From the NCBI GenBank assembly GCA_964036295.1, contig OZ038472.1, forward strand, positions 1,751,501-1,815,500: a DNA stretch of 64,000 nucleotides, in the 5' to 3' direction. Position 1 is the stretch's first letter; every line of letters starts with the position of its first letter. The stretch comes from Plumapathes pennacea (Eukaryota; Cnidaria; Anthozoa; Antipatharia; Myriopathidae). The position numbers and the translations under genes are program-made. Positions 1-11,532 of the stretch are shown here, one piece after another. Below the pieces are notes generated by a model. The model had not been told where the DNA came from and ran no database searches. It worked only from the letters and a program-made list of their open reading frames with translations.

Positions 1-1237
1 CTTCTAGTCAATACAAGGGATGCACCAAAACGACCGGTCATTTTGATGCATCCCTTCCAGTCAATACAAGGGATGCACCAAAACGACCGGTCATTCTGGT
101 GCATCCCTTCCAGTCAATACAAGGGATGCACCAAAACGACCGGTCATTTTGATGCATCCCTTCCAGTCAATACAAGGGATGCACCAAAACGACCGGTCAT
201 TTTGGTGCATCCCTTCCAGTCAATACAAGGGATGCACCAAAACGACCGGTCATTTTGGTGCATCCCTTCCAGTCACTAGAAGGGATGCACCAAAACGACC
301 GGTCATTTTGATGCATCCCTTCCAGTCAATACAAGGGATGCACCAAAACGACCGGTCATTTTGATGCATCCCTTCCAGTCAATACAAGGGATGCACCAAA
401 ACGACCGGTCATTCTGGTGCATCCCTTCCAGTCAATACAAGGGATGCACCAAAACAACCGGTCATTTTGATGCATCCCTTCCAGTCAATACAAGGGATGC
501 ACCAAAACGACCGGTCATTCTGGTGCATCCCTTCCAGTCAATACAAGGGATGCACCAAAACGACCGGTCATTTTGGTGCATCCCTTCCAGTCAATACAAG
601 GGATGCACCAAAACGACCGGTCATTTTGGTGCATCCCTTCCAGTCAATACAAGGGATGCACCAAAACGACCGGTCATTCTGGTGCATCCCTTCCAGTCAA
701 TACAAGGGATGCACCAAAACGACCGGTCATTTTGGTGCATCCCTTCCAGTCACTAGAAGGGATGCACCAAAACGACCGGTCATTTTGGTGCATCCCTTCC
801 AGTCAATACAAGGGATGCACCAAAACGACCGGTCATTTTGATGCATCCCTTCCAGTCAATACAAGGGATGCACCAAAACGACCGGTCATTCTGGTGCATC
901 CCTTCCAGTCAATACAAGGGATGCACCAAAACGACCGGTCATTTTGGTGCATCCCTTCCAGTCAATACAAGGGATGCACCAAAACGACCGGTCATTTTGG
1001 TGCATCCCTTCCAGTCAATACAAGGGATGCACCAAAACGACCGGTCATTTTGGTGCATCCCTTCCAGTCAATACAAGGGATGCACCAAAACGACCGGTCA
1101 TTTTGGTGCATCCCTTCCAGTCACTAGAAGGGATGCACCAAAACGACCGGTCATTCTGGTGTATCCCTTCCAGTCAATACAAGGGATGCACCAAAACGAC
1201 CGGTCATTTTGGTGCATCCCTTCCAGTCAATACAAGG
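1..1237 (+). repeat. 53-bp minisatellite array, left arm
   Basis: About 23 head-to-tail copies of a 53-bp unit with few substitutions. Each unit contains a self-complementary segment of about 38 bases, GGGATGCACCAAAA and TTTTGGTGCATCCC around the palindrome ACCGGT, plus a 15-base linker TTCCAGTCAATACAA. Variant linkers (CACTAGAAG) recur at intervals, which suggests higher-order amplification. The array runs off the left edge of the window. Because 53 is not a multiple of 3 and the unit has few stops on this strand, long open frames arise by chance; I do not regard them as genes. Confidence 0.95.
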
Positions 1238-1602
1238 TAATTTTTCAAAACTGGAAATTATTAATGTCAAAAATTAACCATTAATGGGTTTTTTTTGTAA
1301 GAATGTGAATTTAGCAAAGCCCGCTAATAATTGCAGTAATCCATTAATGGTTTTTCAGAAAACCACATTAATGTGTCACAACTGATATAAACATTCATGT
1401 GTTTTGAAAGCCATCCATGGATTTGGTTGGATTCCCAACATGTATTTCCAACAATTGCCATGAATGGTAATTTTTCAAAACTGGGAAGTTATTAATGTCA
1501 AAAATTAACCATTAATGGGTTTTTTTGTAAGAATGTGAATTTAGCAAAACCCACTAATAGTTGTAGTAATCCATTAATGGTTTTTCAAAATTTTTTCCTG
1601 TG
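1238..1602. repeat. Spacer between inverted satellite arrays, with an internal direct repeat
   Basis: AT-rich spacer holding two near-identical copies (about 1236-1355 and 1466-1590) of a segment that starts near GGTAATTTTTCAAAACTGG and ends near CCATTAATGGTTTTTCA. The last bases, ATGGTTTTTCAAAATTTTTTCCTGTG, recur at about 4354-4381, so this is probably part of a mobile element rather than unique sequence. No coding potential is seen. Confidence 0.75.
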
Positions 1603-2625
1603 CGTTTTGGTGCATCCCTTGTATTGACTGGAAGGGATGCACCAGAATGACCGGTCGTTTTGGTGCATCCCTTGTATTGACTGGAAGGGATGCACCAGAA
1701 TGACCGGTCGTTTTGGTGCATCCCTTGTATTGACTGGAAGGGATGCACCAGAATGACCGGTCGTTTTGGTGCATCCCTTGTATTGACTGGAAGGAATGCA
1801 CCAAAATGACCGGTCGTTTTGGTGCATCCCTTGTATTGACTGGAAGGGATGCACCAAAATGACCGGTCGTTTTGGTGCATCCCTTGTATTGACTGGAAGG
1901 GATGCACCAAAATGACCGGTCGTTTTGGTGCATCCCTTGTATTGACTGGAAGGGATGCACCAGAATGACCGGTCGTTTTGGTGCATCCCTTGTATTGACT
2001 GGAAGGGATGCATCAAAATGACCGGTCGTTTTGGTGCATCCCTTGTATTGACTGGAAGGGATGCACCAGAATGACCGGTCGTTTTGGTGCATCCCTTGTA
2101 TTGACTGGAAGGGATGCATCAAAATGACCGGTCGTTTTGGTGCATCCCTTGTATTGACTGGAAGGGATGCACCAGAATGACCGGTCGTTTTGGTGCATCC
2201 CTTGTATTGACTGGAAGGGATGCATCAAAATGACCGGTCGTTTTGGTGCATCCCTTGTATTGACTGGAAGGGATGCATCAAAATGACCGGTCGTTTTGGT
2301 GCATCCCTTCTAGTGACTGGAAGGAATGTACCGCACCAAAACGACCGGTCGTTTTGGTGCATCCCTTGTATTGACTGGAAGGGATGCACCAAAATGACTG
2401 GTCGTTTTGGTGCATCCCTTGTATTGACTGGAAGGGATGCACCAGAATGACCGGTCGTTTTGGTGCATCCCTTGTATTAACTGGAAGGGATGCACCAAAA
2501 TGACCGGTCGTTTTGGTGCATCCCTTGTATTGACTGGAAGGGATGCACCAAAATGACCGGTTGTTTTGTTGCATCCCTTGTATTAACTGGAAGGGATGCA
2601 CCAAAATGACCGGTCGTTTTGGTGC
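1603..2625 (-). repeat. 53-bp minisatellite array, right arm (inverted)
   Basis: About 19 copies of the same 53-bp unit as the left arm, in reverse orientation. The two arrays therefore form a very large imperfect inverted repeat of about 1 kb per arm around a 365-bp spacer. One copy is disturbed near 2318-2340. The end is abrupt at about 2625. Confidence 0.93.
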
Positions 2626-3464
2626 ATATATACAGACTGAATCAGCACCAGATGAAAATCACTCAAAACGGCTTGAAACTGCTGAGAGATGATACACAAG
2701 GAATAAAAGCACACAAGGAACAACATAGGTGAAGTATTTCTTTAATTTGAAAACTTTTTTTTTTTTTCAACTCATACAGTAAGATTGGGGAGCCTGTGGT
2801 CAAAATTATTGCAAATCTAGTGAGCATTGTTTAACTGGATTTCTTGGGTAAAATGTATGCAGGTGGCTATTCCCATTCTTGTTTAAAGGCCCAAATGAAC
2901 TCTGCAAACCCATACTTTCATCTTGGTGAAGTCCTATATAGTTCCACCCAATGGCTGGACTCAAGTGCATTTTCCAGGCTTGAATGTATGACACATACTT
3001 TTCCCATATATGTATAGGTGGAAATACCCACATGTGGGTTAAACATGGATTTTGGTAAAAAAAGTAGTAATTCCACATTAAGATTGAACATATTTCCACC
3101 GATACATGGTTGTAACATGGAAATCTCTCACTTTCCTGCATATGGGTGAAATATGGATTTTGGCAAAATATGTATCAATCCAATAATGTACAAGAGCTTG
3201 AAATATATAACACACTCCTGTGCAATATAGCTTCATTAAGAGTTATTTATTTATTTATTAGCGAGCAAAGCAAGTGCAAGGCTTGAATAGGTAAATAATT
3301 AGGATGTTTTTATTCGCTTTTACGCTGTGCCCATTATGTATATATAGTATTTACTATGTATCTTTTATCTTTTATTTCATTATGTTGAAGATGTAGAGCT
3401 ACTTTGTAGAAATGCTTCATTAAACCATTATTATAATATTATTATTATTATCATCATCATCATC

Positions 3465-3520
<56 letters not shown>

Positions 3521-4383
3521 CTAAACACGCAGAAAGTGAAAGAACATGAGAGTAGCGCAGGTAAACAACGAGGCCGCCAAGTGGCCTTCCCTATCTATTC
3601 TGGTGTTCTCACAACTTCCCAAGTGTTTAGATGAGACTATACATGGGAACGCGTTATATACGCGATATTACATGGGAACGCGTTATATATTTATTTTATA
3701 CAACAATTAGTCAATAAAATACATCACGTATCACATCAGCCTGTAATATACTCTCATATCTTACATGGTTTTAGCCAACCAGAACACGCAAAGTATCATA
3801 GTTATTTTATAAACACATTAACTATGTGGATTGAACATGGCCATATAAACACTATGTAAGATCCATATTTTGTTCACATATCTTTCCATATAAACCCATA
3901 TCAGGGCCATATATGGTTCATACTACTTTTTTGGTAAGAAACCATCCATGGAAATCAAATGACAACTCACGAATGATAATTGGAATATCATAACGGGAAA
4001 CACACAAAACCCACTCCAGAAATTGGAAAACCATAAATGGGTATCACATGAATACCCATGAACGATAATGGGAATACTTATAATGGGAAACAAACAAAAA
4101 CACTTGAGAAACTGGGGAACCATTCGTGGCATTGCTTGATAACCCATTCTAACTAACAACAAACTGTTAATGGGAAATACATCAAAACCACCAAAGATGG
4201 TTGAGAAACCATAAATGGTATTCATCCAAAACACAGAATGGGAAATGAATTTACATTAATGGTTTTGATACAAAACCATTAATGGGTATAGTTCTGTTTT
4301 CCCAATAATGGGTTTTTGGCTGTGAATTTAGGATTTACCATTCAAATACCCAATAATGGTTTTTCAAAATTTTTTCCTGTGAA
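2626..4383. other. AT-rich non-coding region with dispersed CCAT/ATGG motifs, probable mobile-element remnant
   Basis: No convincing exon is seen. From 2930 onward the sequence is full of short CCATATATGG- and CCATTAATGG-like motifs in both orientations. It ends with the same terminal string (ATGGTTTTTCAAAATTTTTTCCTGTG) that closes the spacer at 1602. A SINE- or LINE-tail-like AT segment occurs at about 3240-3430 in front of a trinucleotide repeat. I infer a non-autonomous element or nested remnants. Confidence 0.45.
3433..3521. repeat. (ATT)n microsatellite
   Basis: A run of ATT/TTA triplets with a short ATC interruption. Confidence 0.95.
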
Positions 4384-5876
4384 GTAACCGCTGGACAAAG
4401 CTCAACCACAGACCACTCAAGTGTGCGAGAAATAGTATATTTACCATAAATAAGATCCTGGCCCTGACAAGCTTTTAAACAACTATATGACCTCGGTATT
4501 AGTGTGAACTAAAATTGGAGTATACTATAGAATACCACTAAGACCGGTACATATATGTCCTAAACTAAGAAATAAGAACTCCTTTTACATTATACCTTAC
4601 TTTAAACAATAAATAAGTTGTATGTTGTAATAGTACAACACACTAAATAAAGAAACTTATAAAGTTAAATCCTCATGCGAGGAAACGCAGTACAGAACAT
4701 ATAAATAAAATTAGGTGAATCTGCAGCAACATGGCTTGATAAGCATACGTTTGCTACATTTAAATAGTTATTATTAACTTGACTAGACCTAAACAACATA
4801 CCATTCCTAAACTGTCAAATAAAACACCTCACTGAGTGAAGATCCTCAAATGAAAGTTCTCAGTGAGTTCCACTCTTCTATGGTAATGCCATGTTTTTGT
4901 TTTGTATTGTTTTTGTTGGCATTATTACTTGTTTTTGGCAAGGAAACAAATCAGTGAAAGGATCAGACATGATTTTTCTAGTCATCACTAAAATACACAA
5001 CTCAATCACACTTAAAAATTATGTTGGACATAGAATGAATTGGGCAGTAACACTCAAAACATACGGATTTTAACGTACTAAGGTTCAAATTTCTAACAAG
5101 TATAAAATAGTACTTCTTCATGGCTACAGTCCTATGTCTCAAATTTAATTTACAGTGGGGTTTTAGATCATAACAGTGTCTACCTGAGCATGCACAGTAG
5201 ATGGAGAAAAAAAAAAAAAAAAAAAAGGAAAAAAAAAACCTCCACCTTTCATGATTATTTTTTGAACAAACTACAGACAAAAAAATTACTAAGTACATCT
5301 AATAATACGCTATGACCACAATAAGTTACACTGTATTATATAATACACATCATGCATCCCAAAGTGTTCCCCAAAGAACCCTGACTCTTTCACACTCTCA
5401 TCACAACAACAGTGAGATGTGCACAACAATATTTCACACAAATTAATCAAACCTACAAGCCAAATAATTTCTTTGGGCTTTCTATATGCAGCTGCTGAAA
5501 ATTGCTTTATACTAAAACTAATACATGTACAACTATATACCTGTAACTACAAAGATCACACTGCCCCATGGCTATATGCAATTCATAAAATAGTATGATC
5601 AGTGTCCTACATACAGCATGCATGATTGTATACATTATTGCAAAGAAACAAACATGTAGTAGGTGTCAATGGACAATATTAACTTGTTCATTCCAATATT
5701 GAGGCCATTCAGCATTACACAAATCCACAAAATTATTGGATTGGGTTTAGCTGTTGTGCACAATATGAATTCCAGTAATAAACAAGTGCATCTTGTTCAA
5801 ATTATATGAAAAGAATAAGTATGATTCTTTACAAAATAACACCTGACCTTAAAGGCTGGCATACAAATGAGAACCT
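4384..5876. other. Non-coding region downstream of the MEGF9-like gene
   Basis: AT-rich sequence with no supported exon. It lies just 3' of the MEGF9-like stop codon on the minus strand, so part is probably its 3' untranslated region. A poly-A tract lies at about 5204-5238. Short open frames here show no recognisable domain. Confidence 0.5.
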
Positions 5877-7893
5877 TCAACCAATAACGTCATCTGCCTC
5901 CAGTATAAGCTGTGGTTTTTCAGAGGCAAGCAGAGCGTCTTCGTCAAATCCGGCAATGTCTGCTCTGAAAACTAGTGGAGTATCCGTGACTGGATCCAGC
6001 AAGGAGAAATCCAGATTGTCGTAATTCCTGTTTGAGAGTTCCACCTTCCAAAATGTTCCCCCTTCTTTTCTACATCGCCTTTTTCTGAAGTGAAGGAACA
6101 AGAATGTAGCAATTCCAACCAGGCAGATAGCTGCCAGAACAGAGCATACAATGATAATCACCAACTCCTTCTTGTGGTGGTGGGAAATATCTGTACAGTA
6201 AAAAAAAAAAGAAAAAAAAGAAGATAAAAAATATAAATAAAAATATTGTGAGGGTTTGAAATTGATGGCTGTCCAGTGTTCTGGACAACCAAAAATATGC
6301 TGAGGCAACAAAACAGTGTGCAATTTCAAGAAAAATAATGCAAATTAGTGTTGGACAATCATTCAAATGCAGTATGATGCTACATTATAGGTGGGCTGCC
6401 CAAAGATTGAATGGGGCAACCAAACATGAATTCTGATTGTCATAGGGTACAACTGAGAAAATACGTTAATTTTAAACCCTGTATTTGAGAGCTGATCAAA
6501 TCTACTTTTGCCACAACTGACTAGTTTCTTGCTCTCTGATTGGTCGATTTACCATCAGTGGTAAATAGGTCCAGACAACGATGCTGATGCCAGATGTCTT
6601 GAAACATACAACAAAACTTTCTTGTATATTTCTGAATAAAAACAAATTTCCATTGGTTTGCTGTGGAGTAGACTTGTGAGTCCACAACATTTTGATTATG
6701 TGATGACGTAAATGAATCATGGTACAGTAAATAAGAATCCACACCACGGCAAACCAGTGAAAATTTGTTAACTCTCATTACATTATTTATATTTTTCTTT
6801 TTGAATGGATGGGAGAATTTACTTACTTGGTACATCCGGGGTACAATTCTTAGCAATTCTGGCATCTCCATGGTAACCCTTGGTACACTTCTCACAATAT
6901 GACCCTGATGTGTTTGGCAAGCATTTTTGACACAGCCCTGTCACAGGATGACAGCTGTCAATCTGTTGTAGATCAAGGTTGCCACTGCAGTTACACTGTT
7001 TGCATGTGTCATTTGGATTTGTCAAGTTCCCGTACCAGCCATTTGCACACTTTTCACATTGTTTCCCTGTGTAGCCTTGCATGCACTTCTGGCAAGCATT
7101 ATCTCCTGTCATATTTTTGCATCTTGCATTTTGAGTTTTGCTACCTCTTGTAGGTGGTGAAGAATTACTGCTTGGTGTGCTGCTATTTTCTGCTGTAAAG
7201 TACATCATTATATCAATATACAACTACATAATATACTGTATATATGAATAGCAAATGGAAATTACTCTATAAAGTAGCCATTTTACCAAGCCAATCAAGT
7301 CAATCAAGCCAATTCAAATGCCCTTGGGTAACCCAGGGGAGGGGGGATGCTGAACTTTCGCATTGATCGGTGCATAAGTTAATAATTAACTTATTTAATT
7401 AGCAATTATTGCTATCCAGTAGAATTTTATCAACTTCACTTGGTAAGTACTTCAGCACCTGCATTTATAGTACTCCATTCCGATTATCTCTAAGCAACTT
7501 AAAATGAGAACTTGAACATAATTCATATGAAATTCACATGTAAATTTGCATTAACCACAATAATGGAAATATAAATATCTGTGCAGTACAAACACGGATA
7601 CAACTTTTAACGTGCATTTTCTTGTCAAGGAAAGGAGCATATTGGTAGTACTTAAAGCTCTTGTTATGATACATGATGGGGATATATATTGTGCGGGCGC
7701 TACAATTAATTCGTCCAATTTACGTACTTCAATGCTTAAACGTCATATTAGATCTATTATCCTTCAGTCGCGCAGACATTCTTGAGGTCAGTCACAGTTT
7801 CTAATCCTTACCTTTAGTTTCATTCGAACTGGACACTGTTGTTGTTAATGCAAAACAAAGAACAGCCAGCACAATGAACAGCGAAGCTTCCAT
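5877..7893 (-). CDS. MEGF9: MEGF9-like transmembrane protein with laminin-type EGF repeats
   Basis: Three exons on the minus strand: 7893-7812, 7192-6827 and 6190-5877, joined in phase 1 twice, giving 253 residues. The product starts with a signal peptide (about residues 1-23), followed by a Ser/Thr/Asn-rich stretch (24-45). A cysteine-rich block (about 48-145) with CXXC and GXYGN-type spacing is typical of laminin EGF-like domains. One hydrophobic helix (about 159-181) precedes a basic stop-transfer and a 70-residue cytoplasmic tail containing FWKVEL, which resembles the MEGF9 tail. Splice sites are canonical (GTAAGG, GTAAGT; the exon 3 acceptor follows a T-rich tract). MEGF9 function is poorly known; a cell-surface role is assumed. 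The protein is shorter than vertebrate MEGF9 because it has fewer repeats and a shorter stalk. Other LE-domain membrane proteins are the alternative. Confidence 0.75.
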
Positions 7894-8700
7894 GCGCCCG
7901 CGGCTAGCTCCAAACATCGGCAAGTTTTGTTCTCGAGGAAGGGATCCTAGACTGTAAGCTACCGAAGAGAATGACCATACCTCTAGTAATGCAACAGTAA
8001 AGTGCACGATCACGCTAAACCGGACTTCATGGCAACACTGACCTGATCAAAAAAATTCTGTAAATTTTTTTTGATCAAAGCTATAGTTTTGTAACCGCGC
8101 CACACGTAAATCGCGCTGGAGACTGGACAAAATGTTTTTTGACGGGCCACTTTGTGACGTCACACGCAACAAGCACTTTATGTAAGAAACACCGTGGCAA
8201 AACGTCTGCGTAACGGCGCATGCGTTGGTTTTATAAGCTGCGGAGGGGGAGGGGCCGGGGGAAAATTCCGCAACGGGACAAACGTATTTCGCAGCCGCAA
8301 ACAATCAGCGGTTAAAGAACACAGGTATGATTTTGCGTGATCAGTAATAAAAATTTGTTAAATATTTGGGGGTGGGGGGATGGGGAAGTAGAATAAAGGA
8401 CTCCTCCTTTGGCAAGGGTTCATCAAAGTTCTTTCCAGTCCCTCGTATAAAATGTGGGGAAATGCATGCGAGGACTCCTGCAAAAAGGATGATGATGTCA
8501 CTCAATATTCTCAGAGTATGACTGTTTTGAAATGTTGAACAAAAACTAGCATCACAATATTAAGACATCATTCATCATCACCAGCCACATGCATTCACTG
8601 TTTTATTCACCACTGTTGGGTACCATTGATCACCATCATTCACCATTATTTACCATCATTCTGCAGTAAGCAATTTATTATCTGGACCAAGTATACTTTA
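7894..8700. other. 5' flank of the MEGF9-like gene; no gene seen
   Basis: Holds the presumed promoter and 5' untranslated region of the minus-strand MEGF9-like gene; the region around 8100-8260 is relatively CG-rich. No other exon is supported. The 8340-8700 part is unremarkable apart from short ATC-rich stretches. Confidence 0.4.
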
Positions 8701-8711
8701 GCTGCCAAAAA

Positions 8712-9035
8712 AATGACCGTCGATCGACGGTCGGTTGACGGTCGATCGACTGTCGGTCGACGGTCAATCGACCGTCAGTCGGTAGTCGACCGACTGTCTA
8801 CTGACTTTCGACCGACTACCGGTAGAAGGTCGGCCGACGGTCTATAGAAGGCCAATCGAAAGTCGGTCGGAAGTCAATCGACGGTCGGTCGACTGTCACT
8901 GACGGTCGACCGACAGTCGGTCGAACGTCGGTCGACAGTTGACTACCGATTTCTCAGACGACGGTCGGTCGACCATCGGTGGGATGGTTGACCGTCGGTC
9001 GACAGTCGCCCGATCGTCGGCCGACAGTCGACGAC
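8712..9035. repeat. Degenerate CGGTCGAC repeat tract
   Basis: About 320 bp made almost entirely of imperfect copies of short units such as CGGTCGAC, GACGGTCGATCG and CGACCGACTGTC. The unit is itself near-palindromic, so orientation changes along the tract, and the tract could fold into many alternative hairpins. Its base composition (CG- and TCGA-rich) is unlike the AT-rich flanks. No coding sense is made of it. Confidence 0.9.
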
Positions 9036-9239
9036 GATTCTAAAACAATGGCGCTTTGATTATCCTTAGTGTTTGTGGGCGATGGAGCGCTATGCAAGAC
9101 ATAGGAAGATTCTGTGGGATCGGAGACAACAATTGGAATTGCAAATAAATGCTTTAGTCTCAACATTTTATTGAGTGTGACAATTGTTTTACAGAGAGTA
9201 TTGTTCTGCAATGTCTTGTAAAATTCCACCATGTTGACG

Positions 9240-9460
9240 TCTGGAATTTGCAGCACGCCAATCACAATTTTTTCCAAACTTTCCTCGACATCAAACGTTG
9301 CAAGTTGCTGAGATCGCGTTGCACAGTGTAACACCCTACCTCCGCAACTGCAACGATACTTTTTCAACCGTTGCGAAACAAGTTGCTGAGAAAATTGCAC
9401 AGTGCCGCGCAAGACTGAAAACGAGTTTAGACCCGATCGCCTCACGACCGAGAATCGGAC
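9240..9460. mobile_element. Diverged small inverted-repeat element (GTGTAACACC family)
   Basis: Contains strings such as GTTGCACAGTGTAACACC, AACGATAC and CGTTGCGAAACAAGTTGC. These resemble the better-preserved copies at 16340-16572 and 36931-37149. No transposase is present; probably an old non-autonomous DNA element. Confidence 0.45.
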
Positions 9461-10220
9461 GATGTCGGTAAACCGAAGATGGCTGTCTTCTGTGTATTTC
9501 ATCGAACGATGAAATTAACAAGCCTTATCGAGTTAAGTGAAATAACATCGCTTCTTTTCATCATAGTTCAGACAATTATAATACATATTGAACCTCGTGG
9601 CGAACTAAACTGTAGAAAATGTGACGTGTCCTTCCCGCTGGTACGGTGTAATCGTGTCGTACCAACGGGATATACCTTTGATGACGATTTAGACAACCAT
9701 CTTTCTGCAGTAAGCAGTTTATCATCTTTCACAATCAATCATTTCAACCTGGGCTAGGTTTGACTTTTGAGTCCATTTAAGCACGGAGAGAACTGAAAGA
9801 TCTGACAATAATAATAAGTTAATTTTTGTATATTCTATATCCTGGTACACAAGACTTCTTTATATACATATAAATAATTGCCACCATTTGCAGGAATTTA
9901 GATACAGTATAACAATGTTGTTGTCATTTTCACAAAATTTCAGTCAATGATAAATTAAATTAAATCTCAATCTCTAAATGTACAATTTTTTTTTTAAAAG
10001 CGTAGAATGAAGCAACAAGAAATATTCATCTAGATGATCATCAGCACAGAGCCGTTTTTGGATCACAGAAGAAAGTAATCATGTGACTGCTTACATTGGC
10101 TTTGCATTTGCTATGTTTACAATAATTTGGTCAAAACCAATAATATTGTTAACAAAACAATTAGTTATTATAAACTAATTATTAGTTCACTGAACAGCAG
10201 AAATCTTGGCCAACCAAGAG
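9461..10220. other. No gene recognised
   Basis: An open frame at 9479-9757 (+) encodes 92 residues without a recognisable domain, and I do not regard it as a gene. The remainder is AT-rich. Strings near 10040-10110 resemble the element that follows. Confidence 0.4.
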
Positions 10221-10560
10221 GAAATTAGAACTGTTTTTTGGATGACTGTCGAAAGTAATCGTGTCATTGCTTTGGTTTTGCGTTTGCTATGCTTTTGCTA
10301 TGCTTTTCGAGTGGTTCTAACTTCGGCAACATTCTTGGCCAATCAAGAGTAAAAGCAAAACGTGGTTGCAATATTCTCACAAAAGAAAGCAAGTCATGAT
10401 GACATGTTCTCGCACTGCTGATTGACTTGTAAAACTAATTGCAATCAGTTGGTCTTGGTTTTGCTCGGACTTCTAATTGGTCTGATGTGCTTTTGCTCAC
10501 CTCATTGATTAGCTGCGATCGCTTTAGTTTTGGTTTTCGACAGTCATCTGAAAAGCGCTC
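10221..10560. mobile_element. Inverted-repeat element (GACTGTCGAAA termini)
   Basis: The left end reads TTTTTTGGATGACTGTCGAAA and the right end TTTGGTTTTCGACAGTCATC, which are inverted relatives of each other. A further copy of the right end occurs at about 10940-10962 and a diverged left end at about 10050. The interior is non-coding, consistent with a MITE. Confidence 0.55.
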
Positions 10561-10561
10561 T

Positions 10562-10803
10562 GGGCCCGGTTTTTCGAAAGTCGATTAAGCTAATCCAGGA
10601 TTAACAAAATTCTTTCTCTCAGCCTCTCTGCCAATAAACTGCTTGGTTTTGTTCGAAGATGGATTAGAAAGCTTGTTCAAGCTTAAAACATTATCAAGAA
10701 AGTCGTTGTGTACGAAACTTTTACGTATTCAGGCTAAAAAATGACAAGAAAGTTTAGACCTAATCCAGGATTAGCCTAACCGTGCTTTGAAAAACTGGGC
10801 CCT
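10562..10803. mobile_element. MITE with GGGCCCGGTTTTTCGAAA termini
   Basis: The left terminus GGGCCCGGTTTTTCGAAAG, followed by TAATCCAGGATTA, is matched in inverse by TAATCCAGGATTAG...CTTTGAAAAACTGGGCCC at the right end. It is about 240 bp long, non-coding, and sits inside the 10221-10960 repeat cluster. Confidence 0.7.
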
Positions 10804-11532
10804 AAAAAACAAAACCTGATTACAATATTCTCACACAAGAAGGCAATAATAATTACTGTTTTCACATGCTGATTACCTTGGCAAATTCTAATTGGTTGAA
10901 AAACATGTTTCAGCCTCTGTGTGTGGTGGGGTACTTTGCTTTGGTTTTCGACAGTCATAAAAATACAGCTCTATAATAATTTGCACTAATAAAATAATCC
11001 TGCTTTATACATTTTAAGTTTGCTTATACTATATGAATATATATCACTAACAGTTCCAACATGCCTAGAGGATGGCCTAAACAGTGTAGATAGTTTAACT
11101 GGACACTTGAGTTGATGAAGTAGTTCTTATCTTCTGGCTGGCTGGCTGATTGACTGATACACAGACACCACTGTCTTTCCATTCTTGCATGAAGCTCCTT
11201 AAATAAAACGGGGTCATTGTATCAAGGTACAACCATGAAACATATGAAACATGCATTTTTAACAAACACAAAATTGAACCTAAATTTTCTCACTAGGTGT
11301 CGCTATTAGAACTACAGTATACAGCAAATAGCTTTGTACATAATACTAACACTACATTGTTTATGCACAAATGTCATACATTGCAAATTAAAATAAATGA
11401 CCAACTGGCCATGATTTGCAAATAGTGATTATTTAAGTGCATCTCTTCTCCTCCCCCATGCTATCATGAATATGTAGGATTGAAGGATTTATGGTTTTTT
11501 GAATATTATAATGATTTTTTCCCATGTTTTAC

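Noticed and set aside
1..2625. CRISPR array or repeat-protein genes
   Set aside because: The palindromic repeats have no variable spacers: units are contiguous and near identical, and the genome is eukaryotic. Open frames result from a stop-poor 53-bp period.
8954..9521. Protein-coding gene on the minus strand
   Set aside because: The open frame runs from the CGGTCGAC tract into a diverged MITE; no domain or splice context.
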